Shown: positions 51,189 through 59,116 of the stretch, piece after piece
How the letters are laid out: the number at the start of each line of letters is the position of its first letter
Numbering within the stretch: position 1 is the stretch's first letter
Assembly (NCBI GenBank): GCA_020161845.1
Contig: JAIUNK010000007.1
Coordinates: 81,266 to 145,265, forward strand
Length of the DNA stretch: 64,000 nt
Source of the DNA: Actinomycetota bacterium
Lineage (GTDB): Bacteria; Actinomycetota; Actinomycetes; Actinomycetales; Dermatophilaceae
Direction: 5' to 3'
Program-made: the position numbers and the translations under genes
The notes under the pieces: generated by a model
What the model was told of the DNA's origin: nothing
The model's input: the letters and a program-made list of their open reading frames with translations, nothing else
Databases searched by the model: none

Positions 51189-52151
51189 ATGCGTACCACC
51201 GACCTCTCCGTCACAGCCGTCGACGATCTGACCCTGCGTGGATATGAGTGGCTGCCCGACGCGGGCGACCCCAAGGGCGTGGTCCTGATCGCCCACGGCA
51301 TGGCCGAGCATTGCCTGCGTTACGAGCGGCTGGCGACGGCGCTGACCGGGGCCGGGTACGCGGTCTACGCCTACGACCACCGCGGCCACGGCCGGACCGC
51401 GACGGAGAATCCCGGCCAGATGCTGGGCCACTTCGCCGACTCCGACGGCTGGCGCCTGGTGCTGTCCGACCTGCACACGATGCGTGATCACGTCGCTCGG
51501 GAACACCCGGGCCGGCCGCTCTTCCTGCTCGGGCACAGCATGGGCAGCTTCATCGTGCGGGCCTACCTACAGCGGCACGGCGCGGACCTGGCCGGCGTCG
51601 TGCTGTCGGGCACCGCGGGCGACCCGGGACCGCTGCGGCTGGGGGGGCTGGCGGTGGCCAAGGCGGAGGCGCGGCTGCGCGGTCGGCGTACCCTCTCCCC
51701 CACGCTCGACAAGCTCACCTTCGGTGCTTACAACAAGCCGTTCACGGAGAACGGGACGGCGCGCACCGACTTCGAGTGGCTGTCGCGGGACCCGGTTGAG
51801 GTGGACAAGTACGTGGCCGACCCCTGGTGCGGGTTCGTCTGCACGACGCAGTTCTACGGCGACCTGTTCGCCGGCCTCGCGACCATCCACGACCCGAAGC
51901 GGGTCGCCACCGTGCCGAAGGATGTGCCGCTGCTGCTCATCGCCGGATCCGCCGACCCGGTCGGGGACGAATGGAAGGGCGTACTGAAGGCGAAGCGTCA
52001 ATTCCAGGCGGCCGGCGTCCGGGACGTCCGGTCCCAGCTTTATCGGGACGCCCGGCACGAGGTCTTCAACGAGACCTGCCGCGACGAGGTGACCACCGAC
52101 GTGATCGCCTGGCTGGACGAACACCTGGCCCCCGCGCCGACCAACGCCTGA
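51189..52151 (+). CDS. Alpha/beta hydrolase, monoacylglycerol lipase-like
   Basis: 320 residues. Motifs of the lysophospholipase/monoacylglycerol lipase group are intact: VVLIAHGMAEHCLRYERLA, VYAYDHRGHGRTA and the nucleophile elbow FLLGHSMGSFIVRAY, with catalytic Asp in LLIAGSADPVGDE and His in YRDARHEVFNE. No signal peptide. It hydrolyses carboxyl esters, most likely of glycerides. Leaderless by the hexamer at 51177. Confidence 0.9.
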   Translation: MRTTDLSVTAVDDLTLRGYEWLPDAGDPKGVVLIAHGMAEHCLRYERLATALTGAGYAVYAYDHRGHGRTATENPGQMLGHFADSDGWRLVLSDLHTMRDHVAREHPGRPLFLLGHSMGSFIVRAYLQRHGADLAGVVLSGTAGDPGPLRLGGLAVAKAEARLRGRRTLSPTLDKLTFGAYNKPFTENGTARTDFEWLSRDPVEVDKYVADPWCGFVCTTQFYGDLFAGLATIHDPKRVATVPKDVPLLLIAGSADPVGDEWKGVLKAKRQFQAAGVRDVRSQLYRDARHEVFNETCRDEVTTDVIAWLDEHLAPAPTNA

Positions 52152-52169
52152 CCCCGCCCCCGACACCGG

Positions 52170-53240
52170 TCAGCGGGGCCGATAGACCTCGGTCGCTCGC
52201 AGCCGTTCCACGTCGTCGGCCGTCGGTAGTCCGGCCTCCCGAACGAACGCCCCCAACGCCCGCGCATAGCTCGCCGCGGTCGTGTCCGCGCTGGCATGCG
52301 AGCCGCCAACGATCGCGTAGCTGGCCAGCTTGCGGGGTGCGACCAGCGCGGCGTACGTCGCGGTCGCCCGCATCACGTCCACCGTCGTGTCGGCCCCGGG
52401 GTCCGACGCGCGCAGGTAGGCGAACGAGGCGTAGGGCAGCGCGTTCGGGTCCGCGTTGGGATAGAAGGTCTCGATGTATTGCAGCTGGTTGGCCACCCCG
52501 TCGCTGGTGACGCGGGTGGCCTTGTACCAGGCGAAGGTCACGTCCTGCTCGGACAGCGGCCAGCGCCCGGCGCGGACGTTGGCCACCAGGGATTCGCCGG
52601 TGTGCACGACGAAGCGGCTCAGCGGCCCGCCCTTGAGCGGGTTCGGGATGCCGCCCGGCAGGTCGGGGAGCCGGTTGATCTGGGCGCCAGCCTTGACGGC
52701 GTACTTCTTGGCGCCCGACACGCTCTCCGGACCGGCGGGGCTGGAGTCGAAGACCAGCGCACGCACGGTGATGCCGCCGTGGCCGTCGAGCTGGCGGGCC
52801 ACGTCGTACGCGATCATGCCGCCCATGCTGATCCCATAGAGATACAGCGTCACGGGCTCCTGCTGGCCGCGGTCGGCGTCGACGCGGGCGCGGACGGCGC
52901 GCGCGATCTCGGCCGGGTCGAGTCCGGCGGGGGACGGGGCAACGCAGAACGAGCGGCCGTAGTTCGTGGTCAACGGCACCAGGGCGCGCTCCACGTCCGG
53001 GCAGAAGTCGATGCCGAATCCCGGGAAGAACACCCAATAGGTATGCGGCAGTAGCGCGCTGACCCGGTCGGAATGGACCACCCCGGTGGTCGTCGTGGTC
53101 GGGAAGGCGGCCCGGTTGACGCCCTCCAGGGCGGTGTTCGCGACGACGAAGGCGGCCGTGGCCACCGCGGCGTACGCCAGGAGACGGCGGCGCGTACGGC
53201 GGCGCGTACGGCGGCTCCGTAGCGCGCGACTGCGGATCAC
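52170..53240 (-). CDS. Secreted/anchored alpha/beta hydrolase-like protein
   Basis: 356 residues. A very basic start (RSRALRSRRTRRRTRRRLL) leads into one hydrophobic segment (AYAAVATAAFVVANTAL, about 22-38). The extracytoplasmic part has the nucleophile elbow YLYGISMGGMIAYDVARQL, and the C-terminal His in IVGGSHASADTTAA. The Arg-rich n-region is consistent with an exported protein. Substrate unknown. Convergent with the lipase-like gene, 18 nt apart. Confidence 0.8.
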   Translation of the reverse strand: MIRSRALRSRRTRRRTRRRLLAYAAVATAAFVVANTALEGVNRAAFPTTTTTGVVHSDRVSALLPHTYWVFFPGFGIDFCPDVERALVPLTTNYGRSFCVAPSPAGLDPAEIARAVRARVDADRGQQEPVTLYLYGISMGGMIAYDVARQLDGHGGITVRALVFDSSPAGPESVSGAKKYAVKAGAQINRLPDLPGGIPNPLKGGPLSRFVVHTGESLVANVRAGRWPLSEQDVTFAWYKATRVTSDGVANQLQYIETFYPNADPNALPYASFAYLRASDPGADTTVDVMRATATYAALVAPRKLASYAIVGGSHASADTTAASYARALGAFVREAGLPTADDVERLRATEVYRPR

Positions 53241-53379
53241 GGGACCCCCTTCCGGGCCTACTCCTCGTGGGCTTCATCGACGCTCCCGCGATGGGATCAA
53301 GCTCCATCATGGGCCGAGGCGCCGACCCGCACGAAAGTCACCCCCTGTTTCATTTAGTGAGATTCCGGTCTTGCCATAT

Positions 53380-54084
53380 AGACTCCCCGGCGGTGCCGGG
53401 TGGTGGGGTCGACGCGGCACCGGCGGCGGTGCAGGCGGCGCGGGCGGAAGCGGTACGCCGTGCGGGAGCCGACCACCACGCCGGATCTGAACGTCGAGCG
53501 CAGCCGGTCCCCGAGTTCACCGTGGCCGACGCCTATGCGTTGCCGTTCGCCGATGGCTCGTACGACGTGGCGCACGCGCTTCAGCTGCTTCAGCACCTGG
53601 GCGATCCGGTCGCGGCGCTGCGCGAGATGGCTCGGGTGACCCGCCCTGGCGGGCTGATCGCCGTGCGCGACGTCGATTTCGCGGCGATGACCTGGTATCC
53701 GGCCTCGGAACCGCTGACGCGATGGCTCACGGCGTACCGCGCGTTGGCCCGCTCCAACGGCGGTGAGCCGGACGCGGGGCGGCAGCTGCGGGCGTGGGCC
53801 CGGGCGGCGGGGTTGACCGACGTGACCGCGACGGCGAGCGCGTGGAGCTATGGCATCGCGGCGGAAATGTCCTGGTGGGCGGGGTGTGGGCGGAGCGGGT
53901 GACGGACTCGGCGTTTGCGGAGCAGGCCGTCGCGGCCGGCCTGCTGGCACCCCAGGAGCTGGGCGAGATCACCACGGCCTGGCGGTTATGGGGTGAGCAC
54001 CCCGACGCCTGGTTCGGCATGCTGCACGGCGAAATCCTGGCCCGAGTCCCCTCACACCCGGGACAGCCCAACGATGCCCGCTAG
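53380..54084 (+). pseudogene. Degenerate SAM-dependent methyltransferase
   Basis: The reading frame shows PGGGVDAAPAAVQAARAEAV, then FTVADAYALPFADGSYDVAH, LQHLGDPVAALREMARVTRP and GGLIAVRDVDFAAMTWYP, all conserved in class I methyltransferases. SAM motif I (normally DxGCGxG, about 40 residues further upstream) is missing: sequence before 53380 is unrelated. At 53881-53884 a run of four G, where five would be expected, shifts the frame after EMSWWAG; the other frame continues VWAERVTDSAFAEQAVAAGL to the TAG at 54082-54084. About 18 bp between the two conserved blocks also look inserted. Clearly non-functional. Confidence 0.75.
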
Positions 54085-55310
54085 CTACGGGGAAGGCCCG
54101 AGGCGAGTCGCCGCAGGATCTCCGCCAGCAGCGCCGTCTGCGCCGGCACGCTCTCGCTGCGGATGTGCTCGTGCCGCGCGTGCGGCCCCGCACCGACCGC
54201 CCCGAGTCCGCAGATCACCGGCTTGCCCAGCGCGCACACGAAGTTCGCGTCGCTGGCTCCGCCCACCGACACGTGCCCGATCTCCCGGCCGAGCGCCCGC
54301 CCGGCGGACTCCACCACGGCCAGCAGCGGCCGGGTCGCCTCGGTGAGCAACATCGGCGGCCGGGACCAGTCGGTGTCGATCTCCAGGAGTACCCGGTCGT
54401 CGCGGGGTCGCACCGCCGCGAACGCGGCGTCGATGCGGGCCGGCTCCTCGGGCCGGGTCACCCGGATGTCCACCAGCGCCTCGGCGTGCCCGGCCACCAC
54501 GTTGGCTCCGCTGCCGCCGCTGATCACGCCGACATTCACCGTCGTCCCCAGGTCGGGCCGCGCCGCCGCCACGAACTGCCCGACCGCCTCGGCGAGGGCA
54601 TGCACCGCGCTCGCCCCCCGCTCCGGTTCCAGCCCGGAATGCGCCTCGACCCCGCTCACCCGGACCCGCGCCAAACCGGTGCCCTTGCGACCGGTCTTGA
54701 CCTGGCCGTCGGCGCTGGGCTCCAGCACCAGGGTGGCGTCCGCGGCGGAGCAGACGCGCTCCACGGTGGGCCGTGAGGCGAACGAGCCGATCTCCTCATC
54801 CCCCGTCATCACGTAGCTCACCGTCGGGGCCGCCAAGCCCGCCCGGCGCAGCGCGGCCAACGCCCAAAACCCCTGCACGACACCGGCCTTCATGTCGAAG
54901 ATCCCCGGACCGGTGAGCGTCGCGCGGCCCAGCGGGTCGAGGCCATCGGGTCCCGTCCCGGCCGGCCAGTCGGCCAGCGTGCCGGTCGGCCACACCGTGT
55001 CGTAATGGCCCAGCACGACCACGTGCCCCGGCCCGCTCCCGGCGTACCGCAGCACCAGCACCTCCCCCGGACCCGTCGCGGTGCCGGCGACCCGCTCCTG
55101 CGCGTCGGGCTCGCTGAGGAGGCGTACGGCGAGCGCGCGCACCGCCTCGGCGCACCGCGCCAACCCGATCGCGTCGAGGCTGTGCGACTCGATCCGGACC
55201 AGGTCCAGGATGTCGCGGTGCATCGCCGCCGCATCGGCCGTCAGCGCGTCGAGCAGCGCGGCGGCCGGACCGGTCTCGGTCGGCTCCGGTCGGGCGCTGT
55301 TGGACTGCAT
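54081..55310 (-). CDS. M20-family metallopeptidase (CPG2-like)
   Basis: 409 residues from ATG at 55310. Zn-binding motifs: VVVLGHYDTVWPTG (His and bridging Asp), VMTGDEEIGS (catalytic Glu then Glu), LVLEPSADG, and HARHEHIRSESV near the end. The lid domain with GVEAHSGLEPERGASAVHAL is also of this group. These enzymes remove terminal residues such as glutamate from folates or peptides. No signal peptide. It overlaps the end of the degenerate methyltransferase gene on the other strand. Confidence 0.9.
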   Translation of the reverse strand: MQSNSARPEPTETGPAAALLDALTADAAAMHRDILDLVRIESHSLDAIGLARCAEAVRALAVRLLSEPDAQERVAGTATGPGEVLVLRYAGSGPGHVVVLGHYDTVWPTGTLADWPAGTGPDGLDPLGRATLTGPGIFDMKAGVVQGFWALAALRRAGLAAPTVSYVMTGDEEIGSFASRPTVERVCSAADATLVLEPSADGQVKTGRKGTGLARVRVSGVEAHSGLEPERGASAVHALAEAVGQFVAAARPDLGTTVNVGVISGGSGANVVAGHAEALVDIRVTRPEEPARIDAAFAAVRPRDDRVLLEIDTDWSRPPMLLTEATRPLLAVVESAGRALGREIGHVSVGGASDANFVCALGKPVICGLGAVGAGPHARHEHIRSESVPAQTALLAEILRRLASGLPRS

Positions 55311-55385
55311 GGCTCGTCGCCCCCACATCTCGGCGGTGTTGCGCGATTTCGGACGGTCTCGGAAGGCCGGCGGCGCGGATGCCGC

Positions 55386-55391
55386 CAGGAT
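55386..55391 (+). promoter_or_regulatory. -10-like hexamer, leaderless start of the PP2C-GNAT gene
   Basis: CAGGAT, 6 nt before the GTG at 55398. A weak Shine-Dalgarno reading (AGGA) overlaps the same bases. Confidence 0.35.
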
Positions 55392-55397
55392 AGGCCC

Positions 55398-56915
55398 GTG
55401 GAACTGTTGATCTCGACCCACCCGATGCCCGGCGCCGCCAGCGAGGACGCGTTCGCCGTCGCGCCCGACGGCAGCGCGGCGGTGCTCGTCGACGGCGCGG
55501 GCCTGCCCGCGGAGCTGCGCGCCGGGTGCGGGCATTCGGTGCGTTGGTACGCCGGCACGCTCGCCCAGGCCATGCTTGATCGACTCATCGCGCGCACCGG
55601 GACGCCCTCGCAGGCCCTCGCGGCGGCGATCGGCGACGTCCTGGCGGCCCACGGGCCGGGCTGCCGGCCCGAGGCGGGGTCACCGAGCGGGACCGTGGCG
55701 GCGTGGCGGATCAGCCCCGGCACGGTACCGGGTTCAACGCCGGGTTCGCCGCCGGGTTCGCCGCCGAACGCGCAGGGGGGACAGGGTGATTCGGGACTGC
55801 TGGAGTACGTCGTGCTGGCCGACTCCACGCTCTTCCTGCGGGACGTGGATGGTCTCGTCACCGAGATCGTCGACGAGTCGGTCGACGATCTGACCGGCGT
55901 CGAGCGGGCGCGCATCGCCGCCGAGCTCATCGCGTCCGGCTCTTCCGAATCGGCCGCCCGGCTGGCGGCGCATCGCCGGACGACCGAACGGCTGCGCAAT
56001 GTCGACGGCGGATTCTGGTGTGCCCACGTCGATCCCGGCGCGGCGGCCCATGCGTTGACCGGTGCCGTGCCGCTCGATCGCCTCGACGCGGTGGTCCTGG
56101 CCAGCGACCGCGTGACGCGTCTGATCCGCCCGTTCGGCCGGTACACGCCGAGCCAACTCCTGCACCGGATCCTGACGGGTGCCGCGGCGGACCTCGTCGC
56201 CGAGCTTCGGGCCACGGAGGTCGAGGAGGTCGCGCTGACGCGACGGATCGCCGTGAAGCCACACGACGACGCGACGATCGTCGCGGCCGTGCTGCCGCGC
56301 GGCGGCCCGCCGGAGCACGGCCCAGCACCCGCCGACTCATCGAATCGACCGTTGGTGACCAGCCCGTTTAGCACCATGGTGCCAAAAGGGCTGGTCACGA
56401 ACGGTCAACCTGTGGACAACCAGGGGCACGCGGCGTGGCGCGCGGCGTTGCCGGGCACCCCCGGGTACGCCGTGCGCCCCGCTCACCGCACCGACGTCCC
56501 GGCGATCCTGGCGCTCATCGTCGCCGATCAGATCGGCGCAGCGCGCGAGAGCGATGTGGATCACCCGGGCTATCTGGCCGCCTTCGAGGCCATCGACGCC
56601 GACCCCGGCGAACTGCTCGTGGTGATCGTCGACGACGCCGACGCGGTCTGCGGATCGTTCCAGCTGTCCCTGCTGCCCGGCCTGGCCCGCCGCGGGTCGC
56701 TGCGCTGCCAGATCGAGGCGGTCCGGGTCGCCGCCTCGCTGCGGGGTTCGGGGATCGGCGCGGCCGCCATGCGCTGGGCGATCGAGTGGGCGCGCGGCCA
56801 GGGCTGTTCGCTCGTGCAGCTGACCACCGACAAGTCCCGCGGCGACGCCCATCGGTTCTACGGACGGTTGGGCTTCGTGGCCAGCCACGAAGGGATGAAA
56901 CTCAGGCTCACCTGA
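55398..56915 (+). CDS. PP2C-like phosphatase domain joined to a GNAT domain through a palindromic repeat
   Basis: 505 residues from GTG at 55398. Residues 1-315 are a PP2C-like domain: SEDAFAVAPDGSAAVLVDGA near the start, YVVLADSTLFL, LDAVVLASDRVTRLIRPFG and VKPHDDATIVAAVLP at the end carry the metal-binding aspartates of that fold. Residues about 350-505 are a GNAT acetyltransferase (YAVRPAHRTDVPAILAL, VRVAASLRGSGIGAAAMRWA, HRFYGRLGFVASHEGM). Between them, bases 56347-56406 are copy 2 of palindromic repeat B, translated as RPLVTSPFSTMVPKGLVTNG. The repeat copy at 41805 is intergenic, so this frame is probably two former genes bridged by a repeat, or a single gene with an insertion. Confidence 0.75.
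   Translation: MELLISTHPMPGAASEDAFAVAPDGSAAVLVDGAGLPAELRAGCGHSVRWYAGTLAQAMLDRLIARTGTPSQALAAAIGDVLAAHGPGCRPEAGSPSGTVAAWRISPGTVPGSTPGSPPGSPPNAQGGQGDSGLLEYVVLADSTLFLRDVDGLVTEIVDESVDDLTGVERARIAAELIASGSSESAARLAAHRRTTERLRNVDGGFWCAHVDPGAAAHALTGAVPLDRLDAVVLASDRVTRLIRPFGRYTPSQLLHRILTGAAADLVAELRATEVEEVALTRRIAVKPHDDATIVAAVLPRGGPPEHGPAPADSSNRPLVTSPFSTMVPKGLVTNGQPVDNQGHAAWRAALPGTPGYAVRPAHRTDVPAILALIVADQIGAARESDVDHPGYLAAFEAIDADPGELLVVIVDDADAVCGSFQLSLLPGLARRGSLRCQIEAVRVAASLRGSGIGAAAMRWAIEWARGQGCSLVQLTTDKSRGDAHRFYGRLGFVASHEGMKLRLT
56347..56406. repeat. Palindromic repeat family B, copy 2 (60 nt, in frame in a gene)
   Basis: Arms 56347-56365 and 56388-56406 pair at 18 of 19 positions; the 12-bp palindrome GCACCATGGTGC is at 56371-56382. 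Length is the same 60 nt as copy 1, a multiple of three, and no stop codon arises in the frame of the surrounding gene. Confidence 0.9.
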
Positions 56916-56929
56916 TCTTGAGCGAGCCA

Positions 56930-56935
56930 TAGGCT
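56930..56935 (+). promoter_or_regulatory. -10 hexamer, leaderless start of peptidase E
   Basis: TAGGCT, 6 nt before the ATG at 56942. Same hexamer and spacing as for paralogue 2 and kinase 1. Confidence 0.6.
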
Positions 56936-56941
56936 AAGGCC

Positions 56942-57667
56942 ATGTCGGCAGACCAACCCACCATCCTCGCCACGTCCGGCGGGTACCGCGACCACCCCCG
57001 CCTCCAGCTCGCCTTCGGCCCCCTGTTCCACGAGGCCATCGACCTCTCCGGCGCGCCCGGAACACCGCGGGTCTGCAACATCCCGACCGCCAGCGGCGAC
57101 CAGGAGACCTTCGCCTTCCGCATGGACGAGGCGGCCCGCGACGCCGGCGTACGGCTCAGCCACCTCCACCTCTTCCCCATGCCCAACGTCGACGACATCG
57201 CCGACCACCTGCTCGCGCAAGACGTCATCTGGGTCAACGGCGGCTCGGTCGCCAACCTGTTGGCGGTCTGGCCAGTTCACGGACTTCCCGCGATCCTGCG
57301 TCGCTGTTGGGAATCCGGCGTCGTTCTCGCGGGCGTTTCGGCCGGGTCGATCTGCTGGCACGTCGGTGGGACGACGGACAGTTTCGGCCACCCGGTCCGG
57401 CCCGTCACCAACGGACTGGGCTTCCTGCCCTATGGCAATGGCGTCCACTACGACTCGGAGGCCGACCGCCGGCCCGCCGTGCACGCCGCCGTGGCCTCCG
57501 GGACCCTGCCCACGACCTACTGCACCGATGACGGCGTCGGCCTGCTCTACCGCGGCACGGAGTTCGTCGAGGCGATCACGGAGAAGGACGGGGCGGGAGC
57601 GTACGTCGTGCGCCGCGACGGCGACCGCGCCGTCGAGGACCGCCTGGATGTACGCCGCATCGGCTGA
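56942..57667 (+). CDS. pepE: Peptidase E (S51 family, aspartyl dipeptidase)
   Basis: 241 residues. The nucleophile serine is Ser133 in AGVSAGSICWHVG, preceded by WVNGGSVANLLAVW (99-110), both hallmarks of the S51 family. The LPYGNGVHYDSE block is also conserved, with its His and acidic residues. Enzymes of this type cut Asp-X dipeptides or cyanophycin-derived peptides in the cytoplasm. Monocistronic and leaderless. Confidence 0.9.
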   Translation: MSADQPTILATSGGYRDHPRLQLAFGPLFHEAIDLSGAPGTPRVCNIPTASGDQETFAFRMDEAARDAGVRLSHLHLFPMPNVDDIADHLLAQDVIWVNGGSVANLLAVWPVHGLPAILRRCWESGVVLAGVSAGSICWHVGGTTDSFGHPVRPVTNGLGFLPYGNGVHYDSEADRRPAVHAAVASGTLPTTYCTDDGVGLLYRGTEFVEAITEKDGAGAYVVRRDGDRAVEDRLDVRRIG

Positions 57668-57692
57668 CCAGCGGTCCGGTGGCGTGGCGGCC

Positions 57693-58598
57693 CTAGCGCG
57701 CGGAGCGGCAGGCCAGCACGGCATACAGGACGTCGTGCCGCGGCGTCGGCACCCCCAGCTCCTTGCCGAGCCGCACGATGACCCCGATCTGCCCGTCCAG
57801 CTCGTTCGGCCGACCCTCGGTCAGGTCGCGCTGCATGGACGTGGTCGACTCGGCGGGCATCCCGTCGGTGAAGGCGAGCATCCGGTCCACCGCGTCCGCC
57901 GGCAGCGCCACCCCGCGGGCTCGCGCGACCGCCACCTGCTCGGCCACCACGGCGGCCAATTCGTCCCGCAACCGGGTGCGGACGACGCCCAGCGGCGCGT
58001 CCGCCGCGGCGCCGAGGAGACCCAGCGGCGCCACATAGATCGCCTTCGACCATAGCTCGACCTGGATGTCCTGTGGCGCCTCGACGGGGACTCCGGCCTG
58101 CGCGAACGCCGCGCGCAGCGCCCCCACCCGTGCCGACACCGACCCGTCCGGCTCGGCGAACGACACCGAGCCGGGGCCGCCCATGTGCTCGATGACGCCC
58201 GGCTCGACGATCTTGGTGAAGATGCGCACGATGCACGGCAGCACGTGCCCCGCCCCGACCACGCCTGCCACCACCTCCGGGGTACCGACCCCGTTCTGCA
58301 TCGTCAGCACGGCGGTGTCGGGGCCGACGAGCGCGGGCAGCGCGCCCAGCACGCCGTCCAGGTGGTTGGTCTTCACGGTCAACAGCACGGCGTCCACCGG
58401 ACCGATCGCGGCCGCGTCCTGCTCGGCGCGCACCGCGGCGACGTGCAGCTCCTCGACGCCGGTGACCCGCACGCCGTGGTCACGCAGCGCGGCCAGCGTC
58501 GCGCCCCGAGCCAGGAACACCACGTCGTGGCCCGCCGCCGCCAGCTTGGCGCCGAAATATCCGCCGAGCCCACCCGCACCGATCACCGCGAACCGCAT
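57693..58598 (-). CDS. panE: 2-dehydropantoate 2-reductase
   Basis: 301 residues. The NADPH-binding Rossmann motif is VIGAGGLGGYFGAKLAAAGH (4-23); NGVGTPEVVAG, conserved LWSKAIYVAPLG (Lys) and the C-terminal ketopantoate domain (ESTTSMQRDLTEGRPNELDG) follow. It reduces 2-dehydropantoate to pantoate in coenzyme A synthesis, though many paralogues act on other 2-keto acids. No other pantothenate gene is nearby. Convergent with peptidase E. Confidence 0.85.
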   Translation of the reverse strand: MRFAVIGAGGLGGYFGAKLAAAGHDVVFLARGATLAALRDHGVRVTGVEELHVAAVRAEQDAAAIGPVDAVLLTVKTNHLDGVLGALPALVGPDTAVLTMQNGVGTPEVVAGVVGAGHVLPCIVRIFTKIVEPGVIEHMGGPGSVSFAEPDGSVSARVGALRAAFAQAGVPVEAPQDIQVELWSKAIYVAPLGLLGAAADAPLGVVRTRLRDELAAVVAEQVAVARARGVALPADAVDRMLAFTDGMPAESTTSMQRDLTEGRPNELDGQIGVIVRLGKELGVPTPRHDVLYAVLACRSAR

Positions 58599-58654
58599 GT
58601 CGCCACCTCACCATCGCCGACGCCGGCCGTTGCCCCTCGTCGGCGAGCCTACGG

Positions 58655-58733
58655 CGTCCCCCGTGACGATCAATACCCGGGTTTCGAGCCCGAAATGGCC
58701 CGGATCGGAGGGTATTGATCGTCACGGGGGACG
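58655..58733. repeat. Perfect 24-bp-arm inverted repeat
   Basis: Arms 58655-58678 and 58710-58733 are perfectly complementary over 24 bp (core CGTGACGATCAATACCC), enclosing a 31-nt loop that itself holds CGGG...CCCG pairs. It lies between the divergent panE (start 58598) and the small membrane-protein gene (start 58837), so termination is an unlikely role here. Confidence 0.92.
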
Positions 58734-58836
58734 GAGAACCGCTTGGTCGACTACGACCGGGGTCGTAGGGGCCCGCCGGCCAGGACCAGTCCACGGTCCG
58801 ATGTGGTGGATGCCGCGGCCGAACAGACTTAACGAC

Positions 58837-59043
58837 ATGGAGATCACCCAGCTGCTGAGCACCGCCGCCACCGTCCTGTTCCTCGCTCTCGGGGTGGCCC
58901 TGATGGTCGTTCTCGCGGTGGTACCCGCCTGGCTGCGCCACGACGCCGAGCGCGTCGAGCGCGTCGAGCACGCCGACGTCACCGAGATGACCGGGCGCCG
59001 CAACCGCGCCCAGCGCGGCGCGGACCACGTCCTGGCCGCCTGA
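58837..59043 (+). CDS. Small single-pass membrane protein
   Basis: 68 residues. One membrane helix (TVLFLALGVALMVVLAVVPA, 13-32) followed by a charged tail with two RVE repeats (ERVERVEHADVTEM). I recognise no family. It lies 73 nt before the thiolase-like gene in the same direction. ATG at 58837 lacks a good ribosome binding site. Confidence 0.5.
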   Translation: MEITQLLSTAATVLFLALGVALMVVLAVVPAWLRHDAERVERVEHADVTEMTGRRNRAQRGADHVLAA

Positions 59044-59116
59044 GGGTCACCGGTCCGCCCGTCCGACCTCCGGAGCCGGTCGCACCGGACGTGGCCGACC
59101 TGCCAGGATGGCCCCC

